Below, piece by piece: positions 42,293 to 49,664 of a stretch of 64,000 bases of DNA. The stretch is from an uncultured Clostridia bacterium (GTDB lineage: Bacteria; Bacillota; Clostridia; UMGS1810). The DNA lies in NCBI GenBank assembly GCA_934500705.1, contig CAKSTI010000002.1:1-64000 (forward strand). The letters run 5' to 3'. The notes under the pieces were generated by a model. That model searched no databases, was not told where the DNA came from, and saw only the letters and a program-made list of their open reading frames with translations. A program made the translations under genes and the position numbers. Numbering within the stretch: position 1 is the stretch's first letter; each line of letters starts with the position of its first letter.

Positions 42293-43285
42293 TTACTTCA
42301 TCGTACTTGTATGCTCATCAAATGTTTCCGTAAAAATATGACTTCCGTCCTTTTTCTTTTCGTCGGTGTGGTAGTAATAATAATTGTGCTTTTCGGGGTT
42401 TTGCGCCGCCTTTATTGAATTTGCACCGGGACAGCATATGGGGCCGGGCGGCAGACCCTTATTTTTATAAGTATTGTACGGAGAATTTGTTTTAAGCTGA
42501 TTTTCGTAGAGTGCGGAAATATTATACAGTCCGTCCGTCACGGCATACACAACGCAGGCGTCGATCTGCAAAGGCATACCCACGGCGAGCCTGTTTTCAA
42601 TCACTCCGGCGACTGTGGCTCTCTCGGAGTCGAGTTTTGCCTCTTTTTCTATTATTGACGCTTTTATGATGGTGTCAAAGACATTTTCGTTTTTTACATT
42701 CAATTTATTAAGCTGTGTTTGCTGTTCGGCGAGCATTTTATCCACAATTTCGTGTGCAGATGCGGATTTAAAAAATTCATATGTGCTCGGAAACAGACAG
42801 CCTTGAAGTTTGTACTTGTAGTTTGCGGTCGGAATGTACTTTAAAAATTCGTAGTCGTAGCTTTCGTTTAACGCATTTAAAAAATCAGTTTCCGACACAA
42901 GAGATGCGCTTTGCACAATCTGCGCCATTTGCTCAACGGACGAGCCTTCGGGAAATGTGACCTTTACGGTGCTTTCCACATAGGCATTTTCGCCGATAAT
43001 TTTTATAATCTCGGAGTTGGTCATACCCTTTTTAAAGCTGAACGTGCCGTAGTTAAGCGAATTTTTGTATTTGCTTGTCTTTACTTTAAAAACAAAAATC
43101 GCACTGCTTTTTACAAGACCGTTTTTCTTTAATATCTTTCCGATTTCGCTTGTGGAGCTGCCCTGCGGCACTGTAACCGCAATGCTTTCACCGTGCGTGC
43201 CGAAGGAAAAATCGGCAAGCTGTGCGGCGTACGGAAAAATTATTAAAATTATCAGAGCAAATACAATAAATTTTATCTTTTTCAT
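42293..43285 (-). CDS. mltG: Endolytic murein transglycosylase MltG
   Basis: A 330-residue enzyme that cuts nascent glycan strands at the membrane and so sets their length. Residues 4-22 form an N-terminal membrane anchor. A LysM-like region follows (VTVPQGSSTSEIGKILKKNGLV), and the YceG catalytic domain has the glutamate in ASIIEKEAK (about residue 213) and the conserved NTY...GLPPGPI segment near the end. Length is typical. The ribosome site is weak (GGAC). It lies 12 bases after the ABC exporter gene and is the last gene before the repeat block. Confidence 0.94.
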   Translation of the reverse strand: MKKIKFIVFALIILIIFPYAAQLADFSFGTHGESIAVTVPQGSSTSEIGKILKKNGLVKSSAIFVFKVKTSKYKNSLNYGTFSFKKGMTNSEIIKIIGENAYVESTVKVTFPEGSSVEQMAQIVQSASLVSETDFLNALNESYDYEFLKYIPTANYKYKLQGCLFPSTYEFFKSASAHEIVDKMLAEQQTQLNKLNVKNENVFDTIIKASIIEKEAKLDSERATVAGVIENRLAVGMPLQIDACVVYAVTDGLYNISALYENQLKTNSPYNTYKNKGLPPGPICCPGANSIKAAQNPEKHNYYYYHTDEKKKDGSHIFTETFDEHTSTMK

Positions 43286-43297
43286 AAGTTTAGTCCT

Positions 43298-45097
43298 TTA
43301 TTTTAGTTCGCTCAGGCTTTTAAGCTCGTAAAACTTACCCTTTTTAGCCATAAGCTCATCATAAGTGCCGATTTCAACCGCTCTGCCGTTTTCCATTACC
43401 ACAATCCTGTCGGCATCTCTTATTGTAGATAGCCTGTGTGCAACGATAAAAGTTGTGCGGCCCTTAATAAGGCGGCTCATTGCCTGCTGAACGTGATATT
43501 CGCTAACATTGTCGAGAGCCGAAGTTGCCTCGTCGAGAATGAGAATTTTAGGGTCACGGATAAGCGCCCTGGCAATGGAAATTCTCTGTTTTTGTCCGCC
43601 GGACAGCTTTCCGCCGTGCTCGCCGACCTGTGTATTTAAGCCGTTTGGCAGTTTAGATGTAAATTCATCAATGTTTGCTGCCTTAATCACTTCATCAAGC
43701 TTTTTTTCGTCCACATTGTCAAGTCCGTAGGTTATGTTATCCCTTATTGTCCCCATAAAAAGTATGCTGTTTTGCGGAACAACGGATATGTTGTGGCGGT
43801 ATTCGTTTAAGTTAAGCTCCTCAATGGGCTTGCCGTCAATGCTTACACAGCCTTTTGTTGCCTTTAAAAATCCGATTATCATATTTATAATCGTGGACTT
43901 TCCCGAACCGGACGAACCGACAAAGGCAATGCACTCCCCTTTTTGCACGTGGAGAGTAAAGTCTTTGATTGTGTCCTCGCTCTCACCGGGATAGCGGTAG
44001 AAAACGTGGTCAAAGTAAACCGTTCCGTGGAAAAGCCTCGGCTCTATCTTGCCACTGTTATCCTCAACGTCGTTTGACTTCATTATCTCCGACACGCTCT
44101 GAACGGACTCAATGCCCTTTGAAAGTTCGGGGTAGATGTTAATTAAGTTTTGCACGTTTCCGGAAATAGAGTTAAAATACGTCTGGTAGATAACGATGTC
44201 GCCGATGTTAATTTTGCCCTTTATTGCAAGTATGCCGGTAAAGAGCAGGCACAGACCGCTTAAAATATTGCTTATAACAAAGGTGTACGAGCCAAAATAT
44301 GAATTTGTGCGGTCTACCATAAGCCCTTTTATGCGCAGTTCCTTAATTTGATTTTCTATGCCGTGGATTTCGTGTTCCTCTAATCCGTGAGCTTTGGTAA
44401 CGGGTATCATTTCGAGCATATTGGCAACCTTTGCGGAGATGTTCTCGTTCTCTTTTCTGAAAAGGCGGTTGTTGGTTTTCATCTTACGCTGAAAGCCTTT
44501 AACCAAAAGTGCGTTTATGGGAATTACCACAATGTAGAAAACAGTCACAAGTCCGCTCTTGCACATTGATACCGCAACTGCACCGAGTACATTTATTATG
44601 CACGGAATAAGCGTCTTTACAAGCTGAGTGTTAAAAAACTCAATCGACTCTATATCACGCATAAATTTGGACTGAACACGTCCGGTTTCAATCTCTTTAT
44701 GATATGTAATGGAAAGATGCTGTAACTTTTTGATGAGAGTGTTCCTCATACCTGCTCCGACGGTTCTAAGCATTCTGTCCGTCACACGGGAGTAGAGAAC
44801 GTGAGTGGGAATGTTTTGCACGACCACAAGCACAAGAACACCGAGATTTAAGAGCATCTTGTTAATTGCCGCATCGCCGCCCTCCGAGGCAATGTTTATG
44901 ATGTTTGCCGTAATGATTGGAATAACCCAAACCGGGAGATACTTGACCACATACAAAAACAATGACAAAATCAGGCTCTTTTTGTTTGATCGCAAAAGTT
45001 GTTTGAGAACAGAAACGGAATTTCTGCCCTGCTTTTCTCCGCCGGAGAAAAGTTCCTCATAATCGGGAATTGCTTTGTTGTATTTTATGTCTGCCAT
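43298..45097 (-). CDS. ABC exporter, fused membrane and ATPase domains
   Basis: A 599-residue half-transporter. An N-terminal cytoplasmic tail of about 45 residues precedes six membrane helices (about 50-330). The ATPase domain has Walker A VGSSGSGKST, signature LSGGQKQR, Walker B ILILDEATSALD and the switch histidine in IVAHRLSTI. This is the MsbA/multidrug/peptide exporter type and would act as a homodimer since no second half-transporter is adjacent. The substrate is unknown. The ATG at 45097 is chosen since GAGGTG lies just upstream; a GTG within that site opens the frame three codons earlier. Probably cotranscribed with mltG. Confidence 0.9.
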   Translation of the reverse strand: MADIKYNKAIPDYEELFSGGEKQGRNSVSVLKQLLRSNKKSLILSLFLYVVKYLPVWVIPIITANIINIASEGGDAAINKMLLNLGVLVLVVVQNIPTHVLYSRVTDRMLRTVGAGMRNTLIKKLQHLSITYHKEIETGRVQSKFMRDIESIEFFNTQLVKTLIPCIINVLGAVAVSMCKSGLVTVFYIVVIPINALLVKGFQRKMKTNNRLFRKENENISAKVANMLEMIPVTKAHGLEEHEIHGIENQIKELRIKGLMVDRTNSYFGSYTFVISNILSGLCLLFTGILAIKGKINIGDIVIYQTYFNSISGNVQNLINIYPELSKGIESVQSVSEIMKSNDVEDNSGKIEPRLFHGTVYFDHVFYRYPGESEDTIKDFTLHVQKGECIAFVGSSGSGKSTIINMIIGFLKATKGCVSIDGKPIEELNLNEYRHNISVVPQNSILFMGTIRDNITYGLDNVDEKKLDEVIKAANIDEFTSKLPNGLNTQVGEHGGKLSGGQKQRISIARALIRDPKILILDEATSALDNVSEYHVQQAMSRLIKGRTTFIVAHRLSTIRDADRIVVMENGRAVEIGTYDELMAKKGKFYELKSLSELK

Positions 45098-45187
45098 AAA
45101 AATCACCTCTGCAAAATTATGATGCTTGGTAAATTATAGCATATAAAAAAACAAAGTCAATCTATGCGGTTTTATGTAATGTAATTG

Positions 45188-45223
45188 TAAAAAAACAAGG
45201 CGGTGCAATTTCTCACACCGCCT
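45188..45223 (-). terminator. Terminator of the msmX-like gene
   Basis: On the minus strand AGGCGGTG (45216-45223) pairs with CACCGCCT (45198-45205) around a 10-base loop, then TG and seven T. It starts seven bases past the stop codon. Confidence 0.93.
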
Positions 45224-45229
45224 AAAATC

Positions 45230-46345
45230 TTACTGATTTAATATAGCTATTTCCGTCTCTTTGTCAAAGAGGTGGATTTTGTTGAGGTCAAGCGCAATCT
45301 TTATGTCGTCATGCGGTTGAGCGGTACTTCTCGGATTAACTCTTGCTGTGTACTGAGTTTCGCCAATCTTTAAGTACAGGTATGTCTCGGCACCCATCAT
45401 CTCGGTAATCTCAACGTGAGCGTTTACGATGCTCTCCGGACTTGAATTGAGGAACGCTTCTTCATCGTGAAGGTCCTCCGGTCTGATACCGAGCACAACT
45501 TCTTTGCCCACATAGCCGGTTTCCTTAACCTTAGCGCCGATGCCTTCGGGAAGGATAATCTTTGCGCCGTCAAACGAAAGAGAAATCGCTCCGTTTTCCT
45601 CTGCAATCTTGCAGTCCGTAAAGTTCATCTGCGGACTTCCGATAAATCCTGCAACGAACATATTTACAGGTGAATTGTAAAGCGTTGCCGGCGAGTCAAT
45701 CTGCTGAACAAAGCCATCTTTCATAACGATAATTCTTGTACCCATCGTCATAGCCTCTGTCTGGTCGTGGGTTACATAGATAAATGTTGTTTGCAGTCTC
45801 TGATGCAGTTTGCCGATTTCTGTTCTCATCTGAACACGCAGCTTAGCATCGAGGTTGGAGAGAGGTTCGTCCATAAGGAATACCTTAGGCTCTCTGACTA
45901 TTGCTCTGCCGAGAGCAACACGCTGTCTCTGACCGCCGGAGAGTGCCTTCGGCTTTCTGTCGAGAAGGTGGTCAATGTCAAGAATTTTAGCAGCCTCGTT
46001 AACTCTCTTTGTAATCTCGTCTTTCGGGATTTTTCTGAGTTTAAGACCGAATGCCATATTGTCAAATACTGTCATATGAGGATAAAGAGCATAGTTCTGG
46101 AAAACCATTGCAATATCTCTGTCCTTGGGGGCAACGTCGTTTACCAAAGCGTCACCGATGTAGAGTTCGCCTTCCGAAATTTCTTCAAGTCCGGCAATCA
46201 TTCTGAGTGTGGTGGACTTACCGCAGCCGGAGGGGCCGACCAAAACGATAAATTCCTTATCCTCGATGTCCAGGCAGAAGTCGGAAACAGCAGTTACGCC
46301 GCCCGGGTATTTTTTATAAATGTGTTGTAAGCTCAAGCTTGCCAT
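45230..46345 (-). CDS. Sugar ABC transporter ATPase, MsmX/UgpC/MalK type
   Basis: A 371-residue ATP-binding subunit for carbohydrate uptake. Walker A is VGPSGCGKST, signature LSGGQRQR, Walker B VFLMDEPLSNLD, followed by the C-terminal TOBE/MalK regulatory fold (VVLGIRPEDLHDEEAF). No permease or binding-protein gene is nearby. In Firmicutes a single such ATPase (MsmX) often powers many sugar importers from a separate locus, which fits this isolated gene. The ATG at 46345 has AGGAGG upstream; the frame is open to 46438 but that region contains the promoter. It has its own promoter, a palindrome in the leader, and a terminator. Confidence 0.93.
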   Translation of the reverse strand: MASLSLQHIYKKYPGGVTAVSDFCLDIEDKEFIVLVGPSGCGKSTTLRMIAGLEEISEGELYIGDALVNDVAPKDRDIAMVFQNYALYPHMTVFDNMAFGLKLRKIPKDEITKRVNEAAKILDIDHLLDRKPKALSGGQRQRVALGRAIVREPKVFLMDEPLSNLDAKLRVQMRTEIGKLHQRLQTTFIYVTHDQTEAMTMGTRIIVMKDGFVQQIDSPATLYNSPVNMFVAGFIGSPQMNFTDCKIAEENGAISLSFDGAKIILPEGIGAKVKETGYVGKEVVLGIRPEDLHDEEAFLNSSPESIVNAHVEITEMMGAETYLYLKIGETQYTARVNPRSTAQPHDDIKIALDLNKIHLFDKETEIAILNQ

Positions 46346-46360
46346 TATTTTACCTCCTGT

Positions 46361-46376
46361 TTGTGTGCGTACACAA
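46361..46376. promoter_or_regulatory. Palindromic operator candidate before the msmX-like gene
   Basis: TTGTGTGCGTACACAA: six-base arms TTGTGT and ACACAA around a 4-base centre, located between the predicted transcription start and the ribosome site. A repressor binding here would block the gene; the regulator is not known. Confidence 0.45.
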
Positions 46377-46395
46377 TCGTTCTTTATACCATATA

Positions 46396-46424
46396 CTATA
46401 ACACATTTAAAAAATTGTGCCAAT
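46396..46424 (-). promoter_or_regulatory. Promoter of the msmX-like gene
   Basis: On the minus strand TTGGCA (46419-46424) and TATAGT (46396-46401) with a 17-base spacer. The rest of the gap to 46666 holds small repeats (AAATTAGACA twice, a CACCATT/AATGGTG hairpin) and nothing else recognised. Confidence 0.75.
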
Positions 46425-46666
46425 GGGCAAAGTGACAAAATAAAACTGATAAATTAGACACTTTGCATAAAATAATTTTTTAAAAACGGGGAAACGGGGA
46501 AAGTCCAAAATCTAATTGGAGTTATTGCACAAACGCCTTAAAATTTTTTGTTCAAATGTATGCCAAATTAGACAGTGACTGGATTTGCGCCGTTTTTAAT
46601 CGACAAAAATTTGTTGTTTCTGCACAAAATAAAGCACCATTTTTTGATTTTGCTTTGGAATGGTGT

Positions 46667-46696
46667 TTGACAAAATGCACCTCTTGATTGTATAAT
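46667..46696 (+). promoter_or_regulatory. Promoter of the rsuA-tex operon
   Basis: TTGACA (46667-46672) and TATAAT (46691-46696) with an 18-base spacer, 30 bases before the start codon. Confidence 0.88.
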
Positions 46697-46725
46697 GAAA
46701 GAAATAATTCGGAGGATACGGAAAA

Positions 46726-47433
46726 TTGAGAATAGATAAGTTTCTTTCCAACAGCGGCGCAGGCAGCCGCAAGGAGATTAAAGCGTTAATTAAGAATAAT
46801 GCCGTGAGCGTCGGCGGTAAAATCATAAAAGACCCGTCATTTAAGGTGGACGAGGACAGCAGCGGCGTGTGCGTAAACGGCGAATATATAATGTATAAAA
46901 AATATGTCTACCTTATGCTTAACAAGCCGTCGGGATATGTGAGCGCAGTGTTTGACAAGCGTCTGCCCGTTGTGTGCGACCTTGTGGACGAAAGGTACGC
47001 TCACTTCGATGTTTTCCCCGTGGGAAGGCTCGATATGGATACCGAGGGACTGCTTGTTTTAACCAACGACGGCGCTCTTGCACACAGACTGCTCTCACCC
47101 AAAAGCCACGTGGACAAGCAGTATTTTGTGCGGTGCGAACACGCCATTGACCCATCTTGCGAAACGGCGTTTAAAGACGGCGTCACCCTCGATGACGGCT
47201 ACAAGACTATGAGCGCCGCCATTGAATTTTTAAAAGATAAAAACGAGTGCCTGCTCACAATCCGTGAGGGCAAGTTTCACCAGGTAAAGCGAATGTTTAA
47301 GGCTGTGGGGAACACGGTGATTTACTTAAAAAGAGTAAAAATGGGCGGTTTGCGCTTAGATGACAATTTGCCGCTTGGGGCGGTGAGAGAGCTGACAGAG
47401 GACGAGCTTTCGGCATTAAAGGAGGAAAAATAA
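46726..47433 (+). CDS. rsuA: rRNA pseudouridine synthase, RsuA family
   Basis: A 235-residue enzyme that isomerises a uridine in rRNA. Residues 1-60 are an S4 RNA-binding domain. The catalytic domain has the family motif GRLDMDTEGLL with the nucleophile Asp103. Segments NKPSGYVSAV and LLSPKSHVDKQYFV resemble RsuA (16S U516) more than RluB (23S U2605), but the site is an inference. The start is a TTG at 46726 (MRIDKFLSNSGAGSR) with GGAGG ten bases upstream. It shares one base with tex (TAATG), indicating coupling. Confidence 0.9.
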   Translation: MRIDKFLSNSGAGSRKEIKALIKNNAVSVGGKIIKDPSFKVDEDSSGVCVNGEYIMYKKYVYLMLNKPSGYVSAVFDKRLPVVCDLVDERYAHFDVFPVGRLDMDTEGLLVLTNDGALAHRLLSPKSHVDKQYFVRCEHAIDPSCETAFKDGVTLDDGYKTMSAAIEFLKDKNECLLTIREGKFHQVKRMFKAVGNTVIYLKRVKMGGLRLDDNLPLGAVRELTEDELSALKEEK

Positions 47434-49574
47434 TGGATATAATAAAGACGCTGAGTGAGGAATTTAACATAAAACCGGCACAGGTAAAAGGCACGGTGGA
47501 GCTGATAGAGGCAGGAAACACGATACCGTTTATCGCAAGATACAGAAAGGAAGTCACCGGTTCGCTTGACGATGCCGTTTTGAGAGATTTTGACGAAAGA
47601 CTTAAATACTTAAAGGCTCTCCAAGACAGAAAGGCGGAGATAAAGGAGCTTATAGAAAAGCAGGGGGCGCTCACCGACGAGCTTGCCGCCAAAATTGACG
47701 GTGCCGAGATACTGCGTGAGATTGAGGACATCTACCGTCCCTACCGACCCAAGCGCAAGACGAGGGCGTCCGTTGCAAAGGAGAAAGGGCTTGCACCTCT
47801 GGCACAGAAAATTTACCTCCAAGCGGAAAAACACGGCAGTGTAACCGAAATTGCATCGGAGTATGTAAACCCCGAAAAAGGCGTAAATACGCCCGATGAG
47901 GCAATAAGCGGCGCCTGCGACATAATAGCGGAGGAAATATCGGACAACGCCGACTACCGCAAAAAAATACGTTCGATGACGGTGTCAAACGGCGTTTTAA
48001 GCGTTACGGCGGCAAAGGACGAGGACAGCGTTTACCGTATGTACTACGATTTTTCGGAGAGTGTTAAGCGGATTGCAAACCATCGTATACTTGCCGTTGA
48101 CAGGGGCGAAAAAGAGGGATTTTTAAAGGCGGAAATAAAACTTGATGAAAACGCAGTAACCGATTGGCTTAAAAGTCAGATAGTGAAAAAGTCGATTTAT
48201 GAAGAATTGCTCGAAAACGCAATTTGCGACGCATACGCACGCCTTATTGCACCGTCTGTTGAAAGGGAGATACGCTCGGAGCTTTCTCAAAGAGCGGAGG
48301 AGGGCGCAATAAAGCTGTTTGCGCAGAACTTAAAGCAGCTCCTTATGCAGCCGCCGATTAAGGGAAAAACCGTGCTCGGTCTTGACCCCGGATACCGAAC
48401 GGGGTGCAAGATGGCGGTGGTTGACGACACGGGCAAAGTCCTCGAAACAGGGGTGATATTCTGCACATTGGAGCACCACGACAAGGAAAAGAGCAAAAAA
48501 ATTGTAAAGGACTTAATATCCAAATACAACGTGGACTTGATTTCAATAGGAAACGGCACGGCGTCAGGCGAAACAGAGAAGTTTGTGTCAGAGGTAATTA
48601 ACGGAATTGACCGTGATGTGAGCTATATTATAGCAAACGAGGCGGGGGCGTCGGTCTATTCGGCGTCGGAGCTGGGACGTGAGGAATTTCCGGATTTTAC
48701 GGTGGAGCAGAGAAGTGCGGCGTCCATTGCACGCAGGGTGCAGGACCCTCTCTCCGAGCTTGTCAAGATTGAGCCTATGTCAATCGGCGTGGGGCAGTAT
48801 CAGCACGATATGAACCGCAAAAACCTCTCCGAAAGTCTGTCGGGTGTGGTGGAGAGCTGTGTAAACAGCGTCGGAGTTGACCTTAACACGGCGTCGTGGC
48901 CGCTGCTTTCGTATGTTGCGGGGATTGGCAAAAACGTGGCAAAAAACATTGTAAAGTACAGAGATGAAAACGGCAAATTTTCGTCACGCAAACAGCTTTT
49001 AAAGGTAGAAAAATTAGGACCGAAGGCTTTTGAGCAGTGCGCAGGATTTTTAAAAATTTCCGATGCCGCAGATTTTCTCGATTCCACAAGTGTTCACCCG
49101 GAGTCGTACACGGCGGCTCTCGACCTGTTAAACGAAGTCGGGTACACACCGGACGATGTGAGGGAAAAGCGTATTGACGATTTAAAGCTGAGAATGAAAA
49201 AGATGGACGTTGACGCATTTTTAGAGCGTCATAACATCGGCAGACCTACCCTGTCGGACATAGCCGACTCACTTTTAAAGCCCGACCGTGATATTCGTGA
49301 CGATATGGCAAAACCTGTTTTAAAAACCGAAGTCCTCACCCTTGACGACTTAAAGGAAGGCGATGTTTTAACCGGAACGGTAAGAAACGTGATTGACTTC
49401 GGCGCTTTTGTTGACATCGGCGTGCATCAGGACGGACTTGTGCACGTGTCCGAGATTGCCGACAGGTATATAAAGCACCCCTCCGAGGTGCTCAAAGTCG
49501 GCGACGTGGTTAAGGTTAAGGTAATAAGCGTGGACAGGGATAAAAAGAGAATTGCGCTTTCTATGAAAAGATAA
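47433..49574 (+). CDS. tex: Tex-like RNA-binding transcription accessory protein
   Basis: A 713-residue cytoplasmic nucleic-acid-binding protein. The domains in order are an N-terminal helical region, a YqgF-type RNase-H fold (LGLDPGYRTGCKMAV at about 315), helix-hairpin-helix units (NTASWPLLSYVAGIGKNVA and LGPKAFEQCAGFL) and a C-terminal S1 domain (GDVLTGTVRNVIDFGAFVDIG). Tex homologues affect transcription and stress survival and are bacterial relatives of Spt6; the exact role is uncertain. Length is that of the family. It overlaps the rsuA stop by one base and ends at a strong terminator. Confidence 0.94.
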   Translation: MDIIKTLSEEFNIKPAQVKGTVELIEAGNTIPFIARYRKEVTGSLDDAVLRDFDERLKYLKALQDRKAEIKELIEKQGALTDELAAKIDGAEILREIEDIYRPYRPKRKTRASVAKEKGLAPLAQKIYLQAEKHGSVTEIASEYVNPEKGVNTPDEAISGACDIIAEEISDNADYRKKIRSMTVSNGVLSVTAAKDEDSVYRMYYDFSESVKRIANHRILAVDRGEKEGFLKAEIKLDENAVTDWLKSQIVKKSIYEELLENAICDAYARLIAPSVEREIRSELSQRAEEGAIKLFAQNLKQLLMQPPIKGKTVLGLDPGYRTGCKMAVVDDTGKVLETGVIFCTLEHHDKEKSKKIVKDLISKYNVDLISIGNGTASGETEKFVSEVINGIDRDVSYIIANEAGASVYSASELGREEFPDFTVEQRSAASIARRVQDPLSELVKIEPMSIGVGQYQHDMNRKNLSESLSGVVESCVNSVGVDLNTASWPLLSYVAGIGKNVAKNIVKYRDENGKFSSRKQLLKVEKLGPKAFEQCAGFLKISDAADFLDSTSVHPESYTAALDLLNEVGYTPDDVREKRIDDLKLRMKKMDVDAFLERHNIGRPTLSDIADSLLKPDRDIRDDMAKPVLKTEVLTLDDLKEGDVLTGTVRNVIDFGAFVDIGVHQDGLVHVSEIADRYIKHPSEVLKVGDVVKVKVISVDRDKKRIALSMKR

Positions 49575-49591
49575 TGGCTTAACACATTTAT

Positions 49592-49635
49592 AAAACCCCG
49601 TCTGTATCGTTTTGTGATACAGACGGGGTTTTTGC
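49592..49635. terminator. Bidirectional terminator between tex and ileS
   Basis: A perfect 17-bp stem (49592-49608 with 49616-49632) around a 7-base loop, with A on its left and T on its right, between the convergent tex and ileS genes. Confidence 0.95.
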
Positions 49636-49664
49636 AAACACAACAAGTTTCCGTTTTCTTGCTA

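Noticed and set aside
42158..42418. An 86-codon frame running from the repeat block into mltG.
   Set aside because: Half lies in palindromic repeats and half is antisense to mltG; there is no ribosome site.
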